A stretch of DNA of 64,000 nt, from NCBI RefSeq assembly GCF_008326425.1, contig NZ_AP018929.1:1874875-1938874 (forward strand), given 5' to 3'. Every line of letters starts with the position of its first letter. Position 1 is the stretch's first letter. Shown in pieces: positions 37,702-47,557 of the stretch. The stretch is from Sulfuracidifex tepidarius. Its GTDB lineage: Archaea; Thermoproteota; Thermoprotei_A; Sulfolobales; Sulfolobaceae. The notes below the pieces were generated by a model. That model did not search any database. It was not told where the DNA came from and worked only from the letters and a program-made list of their open reading frames with translations. A program made the position numbers and the translations under genes.

Positions 37702-38825
37702 TTCAAACCTTATATGACCTCTTGACTATTTAAGTTTGTATTTCGATAATTTTATCTCGATGTAAACTTAATAAAATGTATTTAGGTTGAATTTAAATAT
37801 ACTGCTAGCTAAATCTGTTATTCATGGTATCTCAGTTCATGTGATGGTGAAGAGAATACATTTTAGTTTATCAAGTCTGTTATTATATTATATCATCTCA
37901 ATTTCTTATTAATATGGTTCGCAAAGTTTCATTTTTAACTTACTAGTTGTGGGGAGAAGAAGTCCCTTCAGTGAGGATATACCCCCTTATAGTACTTCGT
38001 AGAACACTACAATTCCTTTTGATATTAAGTCTGCTAATTTACACTAAATTCTAAATCTAGCATTTAGCTAAAAGAGTGTTTCTTCCGCGTCTTTGGACGA
38101 ATTGAAGAAGTCTACAAAACACCCTTATGAAAAATCTTCTTACGTTAGTCAAAAATGGATGTGAATATGCGATACAAGATAGTAGGGAGATGTCATTAGT
38201 TCACGCTCTTTACTATCACTATGTCATAATTCATCAGGCTTTAAAGGTGAAGTGAACTTCATTCAATATTGACGTCTAAGGCTTACCGCACCTCCTCAAG
38301 AAACGTTAGGTCATTTGCCCCCACGGATACGTAGTGTAGGAACCTCCCCACGTTTCACGTTAATGTCTGGAACTACGTGTGAATCTGAAATATAAACCTT
38401 GTCTTTTAAGGTATGACGAAGTATAACTTCTCCGAGTCTGTAAGCTACTTCTCCTATAACGATGATAGAGATAGTAGGACAGTAATGAAAATGGATCTAA
38501 AGAATTCCAAGAGGTGTACTAAATATAGACATGCTAAGGAGGATCTGACTTTGTAATCCTGTATTTGTCTGTTCTTATTGTGTTGATTGTTGATCGTAAC
38601 TACAACGCTTCTCTAGAACTTGGAGATTTGTAGTCAGTGTCATTTTACACTTATTCTCTAGATATTAAGCGAAGCGGTACTAACTATTCCATTTCTTAGT
38701 ACGTCCATAGAGCGATGAAGTAAATACTTGAGTCCTTTGAGGCTTTAGCCTCACCGACATCTCTAGAGAGACGGATAACAAAAGTGAAGAGAGACTTGAG
38801 ACGTAGAGATGAAAATAATTTTACC
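37702..38825. other. Gene desert
   Basis: Over 1.1 kb with stops in all frames every few dozen codons and no recognisable domain. It probably contains decayed DNA, but I cannot identify the source. Confidence 0.4.
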
Positions 38826-39140
38826 TTGATGGAGTTAAGGGGTCGAGGACACACGTGGGGATGGATAGCCTCTTTGAAGTGAAAGCTAAATACAAAAAAG
38901 CCGTATGCATATTAAATGGCAACCATCGACGGAGTAGGCGTCACCGAGACGCCTCTAAGCGAGGGTCTTTGTGGTACGCTTCTGTTCATTAGTAGTCTTC
39001 AAGGCACGTGGAATGTTCACTCAAGGTCGGGATCGGAACGACCGGTGTGGAGCTCCGCCCTCTAACAGTTAACTGCTGGCAAGGTGGAGCTGGGAAGCAG
39101 AAAGCCACGTCAGTAAGGGCGTGGTAGTCCACGCTCTCTC
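38826..39140 (+). mobile_element. IS200/IS605-like end remnant without transposase, copy 3
   Basis: Left part GTGGGGATGGATAGCC, then GTCACCGAGACGCCTCTAAG shared with copy 1, TTCATTAGTAGTCTTCAAG and ATGTTCACTCAAGGTC shared with copy 2, and a right hairpin CCACG...CGTGG within GAAAGCCACGTCAGTAAGG. A frame across the core reads VTETPLSEGLCGT..., which could be the tail of a tnpB gene. No tnpA. It is the most complete copy. Confidence 0.5.
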
Positions 39141-39374
39141 AAAGGTAGGAGATATATAATAATCCTGATTATTTCAGTCTGTATAATAAACGTGAACAAA
39201 TAGGTAGTTAAGTAGTAATGTAGAAGAAAAATAAAATAGGAACCTTAATTCAATCGCAGTGTGGAATAGAAAGTCAGGTATAGTTCAATTATAAATCTAA
39301 TACATGATTCCGTAATGTTAAGTTAAGAGTTAGTAAAATAAAATAAAAGCTACCTCGAATCTATCCTTTGAACC

Positions 39375-39938
39375 TCAGAATATCAACTTCCTCAAGAAGT
39401 TGCCTAAGACCACAGCTATTATACCAGACATGAAAACCCACATGGCAACAGCCGTGGTAACTTCTTGGGAAGGTGTGAAAGGAGAGAAAGGAAATGCGAC
39501 GTTGGAGTAAGCCGGGACTTGGAGGAGAAGTACTATAGAGAAGAAGGTATCAGCTGACATCCAAGTTACGAACAAGGTCAACCATGTGAGGGTCGACATG
39601 GAAGATGAAGATATTCCTATGAGAATACCGGAAGCTATCATCGACACGTCGCAGGCCAGTCGAAAAGCTAGGTCGCTTCCCGCCAAAGCGTAAAACAGAG
39701 GGACGTGCCAAAACACCAGGAGAGAGGTAGCAGGAACGATGAATAGCAAGCTCCCCTTCAACCACCTGAAAGCCATGAGGAACCCTGCTATGACCAAAAC
39801 GTAGTGACTGGCCATGAATAGCCATTCGTGGACCGTCTCCATGCCCTCTGTGAGGGGATTCATGGTCAGGGCTATCAGTGATAGTGCTACCAAATTAAAA
39901 GTTGTTCTATTCTTGTTATTGTGTGTTACTTCCTTCAT
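39375..39938 (-). CDS. DUF1404 family membrane protein, oxidase-linked copy 2
   Basis: A 187-residue paralogue of the protein at 2884, with the same early His (MASHYVL), FWHVPLFYAL and YSNV motifs and about six helices. It is the last gene of the second oxidase unit (43967 -> 39375). Co-occurrence with both oxidases points to assembly or a loosely bound subunit. DUF1404 assignment from memory of the family; function unknown. Confidence 0.75.
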   Translation of the reverse strand: MKEVTHNNKNRTTFNLVALSLIALTMNPLTEGMETVHEWLFMASHYVLVIAGFLMAFRWLKGSLLFIVPATSLLVFWHVPLFYALAGSDLAFRLACDVSMIASGILIGISSSSMSTLTWLTLFVTWMSADTFFSIVLLLQVPAYSNVAFPFSPFTPSQEVTTAVAMWVFMSGIIAVVLGNFLRKLIF

Positions 39939-40066
39939 TATATCTCTATAACGTTTTGATGCTTAAAAATTTTTCTTTTTGCAAAATAAAAGAAAAAATA
40001 GTGACTTTAGTTAGTAAAATCTAAAAATTCCTCAAAAAGTATAAAGATATAAATGGAAAAAACAGG

Positions 40067-41821
40067 TTACCTTGAGTAGACTACACGGTGGTACAAGTTG
40101 ATCGCGTATCCCCACAAGAAGACTATGACTCCTAAGTCTATTCCGGCTAAGGAGGATGCTACCCCCACGCTGGGCAATGTAGTCATCAGGAAAAGCAGGA
40201 ATACCGTCACTATAAATATTACAGGGATAGCGTAAAAGCTGATCTCCCTAGATACTCTAGCGTAAGACGGAGAGCCGAAAGCCTTAATCATCCTGGACGT
40301 GAAGTGGTAAGCGAAGATTCCCGCCAAGGGTATCAAGAGCAGACCAGCCATTGAAGGTTTGAGAAGGAAATCTCCGAACGCACCGGCGAGGAACAGGATA
40401 CTCACAGATGTGCCCAGAACTGAGGTGGGTCCAATGAGAGGGGCTTTAACTGTTGGGCTTTCCAGTGTCTTTCCCTTCTTCCTTCCGGAAACGTAGATTA
40501 TCGCGGCTATTAGGACTGCAGGTACTCCCAATATTTCGAGCTGTTGCGTGAATGGCGCGGGAACACCAGGAGCTAGGTACCCCCAGATTGATAGCGCAAC
40601 CAGGGAATAGGCGAACATCGACATTACCCACGTCCAGAACTTCCTGCTACTTATGAACATCAGCTGGCTGTTCTCGAAGAAAGGTATCAACATTATTACG
40701 ACCAGTCCTACTACCATGACTGAGATGACCATAGAGGGGAGTAAAGGTAAACCGTTAGGTAATAGGAAGTCCACAAATTTGTATAGGAACAGGAAGAACC
40801 ATGGGGGATAAGGTGCGGTGTTCGTGGCTGCAGCAGTGAACGCTTGAGGTGCGGGGAACGGATTGATAACCAACGGCAGAGAGACTTTGATTCCGAAGAA
40901 CGTCCCTTCGTTCAAGTTAACTAGTACGTTAGGTACAATTAGGATTATCCCCCATGTCATAAGTAATATGGAGAGCATGTAAACGAAGTTCCTAGGCCAC
41001 CAAGCATTAAACCTCTGTTGCTCTTCCTTGGTGTAGTAAGCTGGAACTTTGGGCTTATCCTTCACAGAAGGAGTCATACCATATCTTTCGGATAGCATCA
41101 GGTGGACTACAAAAAGCAATCCTATTAACGCTACCATGATGATGTGCCATCCGAGTATTCTATCGAAGAACTCGCTCCTGACAACTGGGTTCGACGACTG
41201 CACAGCGTCAATTCCTGGACCGAAGAGCCAGCCTACTATGGTAGTAGCCCCGGGGAAACCCGTACCGATTAGGAGAGAAGCACCTATGTCGACAGCGTCT
41301 ATACCCAACACGTCCCCTACCATACTGTAGCCGAAGAAGGAGGCACCTAGAGTAAGGGCTAAGAGGAGGATCCCTGTGATCCACTGAAGTTCTCTGGGTT
41401 TCTTATATGCTCCTTTGAAATAATTTCTAAACATGTGGATGTAAACTAGGACTATCATGATATACGATCCGTAGAGGTGGCTGAAGAGAAGCACCGACCC
41501 ATAAGGAATCGTGTTTATGATGGCTTCAGTTTGGCCGTACGCGTTTGCGGGTTCATAAAGGAGGAGGAGTATAAGCCCGGTTATCACAGTATAGAAGAAG
41601 CTAGCTGCCACCATTGCCCCTAGCCAGTAAGAAACGTTATACATGTAATCTGGAGTCCTGAACAGGGGAGCTTCGTCTATTCCAACCCTATCTAGAAGTT
41701 CTCCAAATAATCCCCTCCTTTTTTGTCTTTCTTCTCCTTTCTCCTCCATGTTTCCTTCCTCCTTATCTCTTTTATTTTCACTTTTTTCCTTTTCATTTTC
41801 AGGATTTTCCAATCTTATCAC
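40067..41821 (-). CDS. soxC: Cytochrome b-like subunit of a quinol oxidase supercomplex, SoxC-like
   Basis: A 584-residue protein. A highly charged cytoplasmic start (residues 1-35) is followed by the cytochrome b core: heme ligand pairs are visible in SHLYGSYIMIVLVYIHMF (about 113-131) and GWHIIMVALIGLLFVVH (about 233-250). PPWFFLF (about 340) is the PEW-like quinone-site segment, and further helices fill the C-terminal half. In SoxABC it takes electrons from caldariella quinol. Its start overlaps the end of the subunit I gene by 23 bases. A later in-frame Met at about residue 25 is a possible start. Confidence 0.88.
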   Translation of the reverse strand: MIRLENPENEKEKSENKRDKEEGNMEEKGEERQKRRGLFGELLDRVGIDEAPLFRTPDYMYNVSYWLGAMVAASFFYTVITGLILLLLYEPANAYGQTEAIINTIPYGSVLLFSHLYGSYIMIVLVYIHMFRNYFKGAYKKPRELQWITGILLLALTLGASFFGYSMVGDVLGIDAVDIGASLLIGTGFPGATTIVGWLFGPGIDAVQSSNPVVRSEFFDRILGWHIIMVALIGLLFVVHLMLSERYGMTPSVKDKPKVPAYYTKEEQQRFNAWWPRNFVYMLSILLMTWGIILIVPNVLVNLNEGTFFGIKVSLPLVINPFPAPQAFTAAATNTAPYPPWFFLFLYKFVDFLLPNGLPLLPSMVISVMVVGLVVIMLIPFFENSQLMFISSRKFWTWVMSMFAYSLVALSIWGYLAPGVPAPFTQQLEILGVPAVLIAAIIYVSGRKKGKTLESPTVKAPLIGPTSVLGTSVSILFLAGAFGDFLLKPSMAGLLLIPLAGIFAYHFTSRMIKAFGSPSYARVSREISFYAIPVIFIVTVFLLFLMTTLPSVGVASSLAGIDLGVIVFLWGYAINLYHRVVYSR

Positions 41822-43448
41822 CTGTGTTTAACCTGAAGTTAACTTTCCTTCCCATGTTAATCCCCCCTTTATTTCCCTCGATCATGAAGGAGGGAGGTTG
41901 GGAAGGAGAGAAAGACGTGACTTTACTTATGACAGGAGTCCCCGCCTTTACGTATTCGGCTATGGCAGTGGAGATGGTCAGGACTAGTCCGGGTATCCCG
42001 ATCTCAGCCAGGAAGGACATCAACTGCATATAGTCCGTGAACATCGGAGGATACGCTATGACCCTTCTGAGGAGTCCCAGATATCCTGCAACCGTCATTG
42101 TATACCCTACACCGACGAACGGAATAGTCCAGAGGAGAATCCCTGCCAACATGAGGTTCCTCGACTTTCTTCCGTATTCCAAGTTTGGCCTGGATGCCTT
42201 CAACAAGTCCAGGAATACCCCGGTGAAGCCGACGAGGATGAGAGTCCATATCACCAGATGGAAGTGGCCCACGACGTAATAGGTATTGTGAACTACACCG
42301 TTGATCAAGTTTATTGGAAGCGGGAGGGCTTGAACTCCTCCTATTATGAACCCTATTAACGCTATGAGGAATGTCATTCCTAAGGGATCCTTGTAATTAT
42401 ATCCATTTCCAGTTAGAATGGTGAGGCCCAGGTTGAGAACAGTGAGCCCAGATCCTGAGGCCAATACCAAGGTGGACACGGTTATCCATGCCCTCAAGTC
42501 GGTAGGAAGCGGGAATGTCTGCAAGTGGTGTACCCATATCAACATGGATCCGATGGCAAGGAGGAATATGTTGAGCCTCGCCCACTTCTCACTGAATAGT
42601 GGTCTGCGGGCATAGATCGGGATATAATAATACAGTGCTCCAAATAACGGGAAGGGTACGTAGTATACTACCGGGTGCCCGTAGAACCAGAAGAGTATTA
42701 CCCAGAGTAGAGGGTTCACCTTCACAATGGAGGGTAACCACACTGCAAGTACGTACCAGAGCTCTGCGGCAGTAAGTGCAGGAAGCGTCACACCTATTAC
42801 AAGCGCGAAGGCGACACCGTAAGCAGCGAAGATGTTGATCTTCTGATCCTTCTTCTTCGTCAGGTAAGAGTCGACCACAAGGATCAGTGATGCAGCTGCC
42901 CCTGCAGCGCTGTTGAACGCTAGGAAGAGGTAAGCTAACCCCATCACTGCTCCGTGGTAAAGTCTGAATGCCTGAAACGCAGCGTTGTCAGTTATAGCTA
43001 AGGGCGGATACATGTACCAGCCCATGTCTGGACCGCCGAACAAGGCTAGAGCTAGAGAAATGTTGGCTATCCAGAACAGCGATGTCACGGCGCGGACGTG
43101 AACCACGGATAGATCAGACTTATACATGGAGTAGAGTATCACAGCTAACGCAGCGTCTGGTACTAGACCCAACATGGCGGACCAGCCGTGTATAGTCAGC
43201 GCGGTGTAGTAAACCGGTCCGACTGCAGGGGAATTGGAGTTGTACACTAAGTAAGTCCTCATGTTCATTGCAGCGGTCCCCAGAGTGATTAGCCAAGCTA
43301 TGGAACCGAGCATGTAGAGCCACGTTAACCCTAAGGTGTCTTTTGGTCTAGCTACTCCTTTAGCCTTAAGGAGGAATCCCTTAACTGCTTCTTGAGTAGC
43401 TCTTATTCCTATTTTAACATAAGACAAGAACAACTGATTTCTTTCCAT
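41799..43448 (-). CDS. soxB: Heme-copper quinol oxidase subunit I, SoxB-like
   Basis: A 549-residue protein with about twelve helices. Ligands in order: TIHGW (about 87), GHPVVYY (about 265), WVHHLQ (about 315), GHFHLVIW (about 400). An N-terminal extension of ~35 residues precedes the first helix. It reduces O2. One base separates it from subunit II, and it overlaps the cytochrome b gene, giving the soxABC order known from Sulfolobus. Similar to the oxidase at 3616 but with a different donor side. Confidence 0.9.
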   Translation of the reverse strand: MERNQLFLSYVKIGIRATQEAVKGFLLKAKGVARPKDTLGLTWLYMLGSIAWLITLGTAAMNMRTYLVYNSNSPAVGPVYYTALTIHGWSAMLGLVPDAALAVILYSMYKSDLSVVHVRAVTSLFWIANISLALALFGGPDMGWYMYPPLAITDNAAFQAFRLYHGAVMGLAYLFLAFNSAAGAAASLILVVDSYLTKKKDQKINIFAAYGVAFALVIGVTLPALTAAELWYVLAVWLPSIVKVNPLLWVILFWFYGHPVVYYVPFPLFGALYYYIPIYARRPLFSEKWARLNIFLLAIGSMLIWVHHLQTFPLPTDLRAWITVSTLVLASGSGLTVLNLGLTILTGNGYNYKDPLGMTFLIALIGFIIGGVQALPLPINLINGVVHNTYYVVGHFHLVIWTLILVGFTGVFLDLLKASRPNLEYGRKSRNLMLAGILLWTIPFVGVGYTMTVAGYLGLLRRVIAYPPMFTDYMQLMSFLAEIGIPGLVLTISTAIAEYVKAGTPVISKVTSFSPSQPPSFMIEGNKGGINMGRKVNFRLNTGDKIGKS

Positions 43449-43967
43449 TTATTTCACCTCTAATGTCCCAGTCCAATAGGAGAAATTGTATCCGGCGTAC
43501 TCAGGGTCACGCCATGTGAAGTTACCCGGCGAGGAAGGCGTCACGAAGTAAATGTAGCTAGTGTAACCGGGGACGGCGTTGACGTTAACAACACCGTCAG
43601 GAAACCTCATGAAGAAGCCGGTTACTACTTGTGGGGAATGAAGGATTATGACTACAGGCTCGCTCGTGTTGGCTACGATCACGTTAGGGCTAAATCCCTT
43701 GAACCCGACAGACATGTTGACAACTAGTACCCCGTTTACTACTTCCTGGTCGCCGTCTGAATGTGCCTGAAAGTAGTTCACGGCGTTCTGCGCGTTCATT
43801 GGCATTCCGCTCTTCAGAGGCAACCCGTACCTATAGCTAGTGCTAGACCCGTTAGTAACCCCGACTATGTTCCATGCTACAAACACGCCCACAAGAATTA
43901 ACATTACGACAAACCAAGCTACCTCAGCGTGTTCCTTTATCTTCTCTGAGAAACTCATTTTCCTCAA
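43449..43967 (-). CDS. soxA: Quinol oxidase subunit II lacking CuA, SoxA-like
   Basis: A 172-residue protein with one N-terminal helix (about 14-32) and a cupredoxin-fold domain. Where the first cluster has [13 protein letters not shown], this has WRDPEYAGYNFSYW: both Cys, the His and the Met are gone, and VVTGFF replaces VVHAFY. Loss of CuA is the mark of quinol-oxidising members such as SoxA. It leads the soxABC-DUF1404 unit and is divergent from the Rieske gene. Confidence 0.9.
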   Translation of the reverse strand: MRKMSFSEKIKEHAEVAWFVVMLILVGVFVAWNIVGVTNGSSTSYRYGLPLKSGMPMNAQNAVNYFQAHSDGDQEVVNGVLVVNMSVGFKGFSPNVIVANTSEPVVIILHSPQVVTGFFMRFPDGVVNVNAVPGYTSYIYFVTPSSPGNFTWRDPEYAGYNFSYWTGTLEVK

Positions 43968-44200
43968 ACGAAAATCTTACCAATAGCTTAAAAAACCTTT
44001 TTTTAATAAGTTAAGATGTTTTCAATAGTTTCATCAATATGTAAACTATGTTACGTTTCATAACTCATAAAATTTAATAAAAATATTAAACATTTTTGCC
44101 TATTAATCTTCTAAAATTTATACATCGTAAAATATATTTTTAGAAAAACTAATCGATAGTTCAAATAGTTAATATTAAATAATATTGTAAATTGTAATAG

Positions 44201-44213
44201 AAAAGTTTTTATG
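44201..44213 (+). promoter_or_regulatory. TATA-like promoter of the Rieske unit
   Basis: AAAAGTTTTTATG about 35-40 bases before the TTG start at 44245. Same core as the boxes before 32753 and 34520. Confidence 0.45.
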
Positions 44214-44244
44214 AAACGTTCTTCACAGATCGTATTGATGAACC

Positions 44245-45222
44245 TTGAGAAAGGTAATCATTAGTAGGGACGATTTAGCGTTCGCGTGGAAGTTAGTGTG
44301 GAAGATGAGGCACGGAAAGGAGAAGTTCGACCAAGAGAAATTCATGAAGGCAGGAAGAGGCTACCTGTACAATTACGCCGAACAAAACGTGGGCCCGCTG
44401 AGCCCTGGGAGGAGGGCCTTCCTGAAGGGAGTCCTCATAGGAATAGGCGTGGTCACAGTTGCGTCTGCTCTTCCCCTGGTCTCCGTGTTGAATCCTCAGG
44501 AAGTAACGTTAAAGAGCTTCCCGTGGATTGTGATAGTCGACTCCAACGGGAACCCAATAAAGGCGTCCACTTTCCCCGTGAACGAACCTACAATCATGTT
44601 GTTTCAGTACCCTATGCTGGGGGACATAACTTTCCTGTTAAACATGGGAGACGAGAACGACAAACCCGTGGCTATACCCCCGACTAAGGTGACCATACCA
44701 CAGAACGGAGCTACATATGATTTCCCAGGTGGAGTCGGACCGAACAAGTCTATAGTAGCTTACAGCGCTATATGCCAGCACCTAGGCTGTGCTCCACCAG
44801 AGATACACTTCTACCCTCCTAAGTATTTCTCACCAGGAGGGAATGTTCCAAACTTCCTTCCATCCAGTGCATACCAAGCAGCAGTAGCAGCTGGAGCGAA
44901 GAGTATAATCCACTGTGACTGTCACGGATCGACTTACGATCCTTGGCATGGGGCAGCAGTAGTTACCGGTCCCACAGTCCGTCCCCTCCCTTACGTACAA
45001 CTCTACTGGGACCAGGATACGGACTTCCTTTACGCTGTTTCCATGAACACTAAGGCTCCCCCGATCATGGATCATACGTCCGATCTAGAGGGTGCAGCTT
45101 ATTTGGACTCTTACGATTCGAAGACGCAGTGCGGGAAACTGATTTTGGGCCAAAACCAGAAGCCTTCAAACTGTTATACTGAACTTCAGAGCGACGGTAA
45201 CACTTTCTCAGGTGGTTCATGA
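44245..45222 (+). CDS. soxL: Rieske iron-sulfur protein, SoxL-like
   Basis: A 325-residue protein from TTG 44245 (an in-frame stop lies just upstream). SPGRRAFLKG (about 52) is a twin-Arg motif followed by a hydrophobic anchor (about 62-80). The Rieske domain has CQHLGC (about 178) and CDCHGSTYD (about 227), with both cluster ligands and the disulfide Cys present, unlike the AioB-like protein at 8694. PLPYVQL is the proline loop. A C-terminal tail of ~50 residues carries two more Cys. It is divergent from soxABC and probably part of the same complex. Confidence 0.9.
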   Translation: MRKVIISRDDLAFAWKLVWKMRHGKEKFDQEKFMKAGRGYLYNYAEQNVGPLSPGRRAFLKGVLIGIGVVTVASALPLVSVLNPQEVTLKSFPWIVIVDSNGNPIKASTFPVNEPTIMLFQYPMLGDITFLLNMGDENDKPVAIPPTKVTIPQNGATYDFPGGVGPNKSIVAYSAICQHLGCAPPEIHFYPPKYFSPGGNVPNFLPSSAYQAAVAAGAKSIIHCDCHGSTYDPWHGAAVVTGPTVRPLPYVQLYWDQDTDFLYAVSMNTKAPPIMDHTSDLEGAAYLDSYDSKTQCGKLILGQNQKPSNCYTELQSDGNTFSGGS

Positions 45223-45368
45223 TGAACAAGCTAGGAATTTTAATCCTAGGGCTGATTTTCGGTGCCACCGCAGCTTTCGCCAGTTTCATAGCCTACACGA
45301 TTCTGTGGAACTCATCTCCGGTGGACTTACTGTCCTTTGTGAAGGCCTTAGAAATGCTTATAAAGTAA
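45222..45368 (+). CDS. Small single-helix membrane protein, SoxD-like
   Basis: A 48-residue frame from an ATG that overlaps the Rieske stop (TGATG), beginning MNKLGILILGLIFG and ending EMLIK. One membrane helix (residues 3-29). The overlap shows translational coupling. Size and place fit the small subunits (SoxD/D') of Sox oxidases. Compare 5874-6014. Confidence 0.65.
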   Translation: MNKLGILILGLIFGATAAFASFIAYTILWNSSPVDLLSFVKALEMLIK

Positions 45369-45400
45369 TCCTTTCTTTTTGAAAATGTGAGGTGATTATC

Positions 45401-45589
45401 ATGTTAGGAAAAGCAAATCTGAACTTCATGATAGGGGTTGCGTTATTCTTTATTATTCTCTCTATTCCTTTAAATTTCCTATTAGCCTCTACAATAGGTG
45501 TTGCACCTACTACGATAATCGACGCTGCGCTCTACATCATCCTAGCGTCAGCTGCGTTCATGATGGTTTTTTATAAAGAATTTTACTAA
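45401..45589 (+). CDS. Small two-helix membrane protein
   Basis: 62 residues from ATG 45401; GAGGTGAT seven bases upstream is a strong ribosome site and excludes the in-frame GTG at 45392. Two hydrophobic helices (about 8-30 and 38-57). Follows the SoxD-like gene by 32 bases. Possibly a second small oxidase subunit. Family not recognised. Confidence 0.6.
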   Translation: MLGKANLNFMIGVALFFIILSIPLNFLLASTIGVAPTTIIDAALYIILASAAFMMVFYKEFY

Positions 45590-45650
45590 TTACAAAAGTT
45601 TTGAAAATAAGATTTTAAAACTCTTTTTTCTCTACATTTTCTTGATACAT

Positions 45651-46070
45651 ATGAGCAAGTCAGTAATGGAAATATATGATCAAGTTAACTCTGTAATGTC
45701 AAAGAACGAGTACGTCCCTGCGATCTCGGCACTGGAACTGGCGTCCCTTCTCTTCACTTACGTCGCGGGGATGGGAATAGCAGTATATAAGCTCCCTCTC
45801 CTAGGGGTCCCAATCACCGTTCACATATACGCTGCCGCGGCAGACGTAATTTTAGCGATCTTCCTTTATGGTGCTGCAGCAAGGAGCGGTAGACTGGGGC
45901 TGAAGGTCGTGTCCATAATAGACGTTCTGTGCATCCTAGGTGCAGCTTTCTCAGGGCTTTTCTACTTCGGAGGCTTCTCAGTCCCTATGTACGCTCTGGG
46001 TATGGGGACCGGTTTCGTCTTGGGAGTAGCAGTGACTTCCTTCCTGTTGTTTTACTCCATGAGAAGGTAA
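45651..46070 (+). CDS. Four-helix membrane protein of the Rieske unit
   Basis: 139 residues from MSKSVMEIY (ATG 45651). A polar start of ~20 residues and four helices; a His (ITVHIY) lies within the second. Same strand and spacing as the other small genes after the Rieske gene, and a TATA-like TTTTAAAACTC upstream may give it an additional promoter. Family not recognised. Confidence 0.6.
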   Translation: MSKSVMEIYDQVNSVMSKNEYVPAISALELASLLFTYVAGMGIAVYKLPLLGVPITVHIYAAAADVILAIFLYGAAARSGRLGLKVVSIIDVLCILGAAFSGLFYFGGFSVPMYALGMGTGFVLGVAVTSFLLFYSMRR

Positions 46071-46130
46071 CGTTTAAAAATAAAGAGAAATATTTATTTA
46101 CTGCATTTTTCAACATTATCTTGATTAGTC

Positions 46131-46523
46131 ATGACAGAAAATCTGACCAGGAATAAACCCGTCTTGATAGCCTCCTCCGTGGAGACGTTACTCTTGATAG
46201 GTGCCTTTCTCGCGGGTACAACGACCCTCCTGAACGATCAGTTCCCTTTAACCCAGACGTGGATGGCCGCACTTCTCTCGTCTCACCTCAGCCTCGCTAT
46301 ACTTAGCGGGTTGGGCGCAGTGCTTCTTTTCGCCCTGACCTACCTGAGCGATAGGAAGGACTTATTCTACATGGGGTTGGCTACTGTGCTCGCTGTGGGC
46401 CTAGCTGCCGCGGGTGGTCTGGCTTTCTACAGCACGTATAACTATGACTTCTCGTACCTCATGGCATTGTCTTTCGTTGTAGCTATAATACCTTCTTCAG
46501 GCTGTGTGGCGTTGTCAATTTGA
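46131..46523 (+). CDS. Four-helix membrane protein
   Basis: 130 residues, four helices, one His (SSHLSLA) at the edge of the second. Its stop is followed 11 bases later by the next gene. Same plan as 45651 but no clear similarity. Probably part of the respiratory unit. Family not recognised. Confidence 0.55.
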   Translation: MTENLTRNKPVLIASSVETLLLIGAFLAGTTTLLNDQFPLTQTWMAALLSSHLSLAILSGLGAVLLFALTYLSDRKDLFYMGLATVLAVGLAAAGGLAFYSTYNYDFSYLMALSFVVAIIPSSGCVALSI

Positions 46524-46534
46524 GATGAAGGGAG

Positions 46535-47059
46535 TTGGTTCCTATAGCGTTCGCATTGAACGTAATACATGGTTTCTTTGGACTGATTTACTACGGTACT
46601 ACCACACTCTTCGGCGTCATGATAGTACCCAAGCTAGGCAAGATCTCAGCGGAGTCCGTGAGGGAGTTGAGGAATTTCCTACCGGGGATTGTGACATTAA
46701 TTCAATCCTCCGGTATAATTACGATAGTGTTCGGAGCGGGACAGTTCCTTCATTATATGATAGGGTATTACAAAGGGGGCGGAATGGGTGAAGTATATGC
46801 TATCCTGTTCGGATCAGGCTGGGGGCTCAGTGTGTTGGTAGGAGGGGTCTTCGGGTTCATCGGCTTGCTGATAGGCGGGCTCGTGAAGAGGGACATGGAC
46901 AGGATGATGAGTTTGTACAGGAACATACTCCCTGATGACGAGATGTTGATGCAAGCTAGGAAGTCCCTTCAGAGGAGCTCCATGATTGGAACGGTTTTCC
47001 TGACTATTTCGGTGATCTTCATGCTGGTGGCTGTGACTTTTCTCCCGCTCCCAAGTTAG
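46535..47059 (+). CDS. CopD/DUF2269-like membrane protein
   Basis: 174 residues from a TTG at 46535 (upstream in-frame stop at 46526). Start NVIHGFFGLIYYG with VPKLG after it, and a second His in FGAGQFLHYM (about 70), resemble the His-containing helices of CopD-type proteins, which can bind heme or copper. Four helices and an acidic segment (LPDDEML). Last gene after the Rieske gene. The family link is a weak visual resemblance. Confidence 0.55.
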   Translation: MVPIAFALNVIHGFFGLIYYGTTTLFGVMIVPKLGKISAESVRELRNFLPGIVTLIQSSGIITIVFGAGQFLHYMIGYYKGGGMGEVYAILFGSGWGLSVLVGGVFGFIGLLIGGLVKRDMDRMMSLYRNILPDDEMLMQARKSLQRSSMIGTVFLTISVIFMLVAVTFLPLPS

Positions 47060-47116
47060 TGCTTCCTTTGAGACTCATGTCTGCGTTCAAGAGTAAGGGG
47101 GAGGGGGAAACAAGCG

Positions 47117-47557
47117 TTAGTCACAGCCCACCTCTCTGATCTCTCCTCTCCTTGCTTTCTCATATGCTACTCTGGTGAGAGAGTCAGCTTCCTTGTTCAT
47201 CTCACGGGGTACCCAGACGAAGGTCGCATTTATCTCCGAAGCTATCTCGAGCGCTCTTTCGTAAAGGGATCTTATCCTCTCACTCTTCACCTTGTACTCC
47301 CCGTTGAGTTGCCTGATGACTAGCTGACTGTCTCCCCTTATCTCAGGGCTTTCAGCGTTGATTCTCTTCATCTCCGTGAGGAGACATAGTACCCCTGTGT
47401 ATTCTGCTACATTGTTGGTGGAAGAAGGTGAGAAAGGCTCCGCTGCTAAACCGTATCCCTCCTTGACCTTCACGTTACCTTCATAGATAACGTATCCGTA
47501 TGTAGCTATTCCTCCTGGGTTCTTAGGTTCGCAAAGCCCGTCAAAGTATCCGATCAT
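47117..47557 (-). CDS. rnhA: Ribonuclease HI, Sulfolobus type
   Basis: A 146-residue protein starting [11 protein letters not shown]; the frame continues upstream to 47650 but those 31 residues are absent from the known Sulfolobus tokodaii enzyme. Catalytic residues: Asp in YFDG, Glu in NNVAEYTG, Asp in RGDSQLV and a late Asp in NKEADSL. It cleaves RNA in RNA/DNA hybrids, and the S. tokodaii homologue also cleaves dsRNA. The C-terminus (REVGCD) carries a Cys like the stabilising tail of the S. tokodaii enzyme. Confidence 0.9.
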   Translation of the reverse strand: MIGYFDGLCEPKNPGGIATYGYVIYEGNVKVKEGYGLAAEPFSPSSTNNVAEYTGVLCLLTEMKRINAESPEIRGDSQLVIRQLNGEYKVKSERIRSLYERALEIASEINATFVWVPREMNKEADSLTRVAYEKARRGEIREVGCD

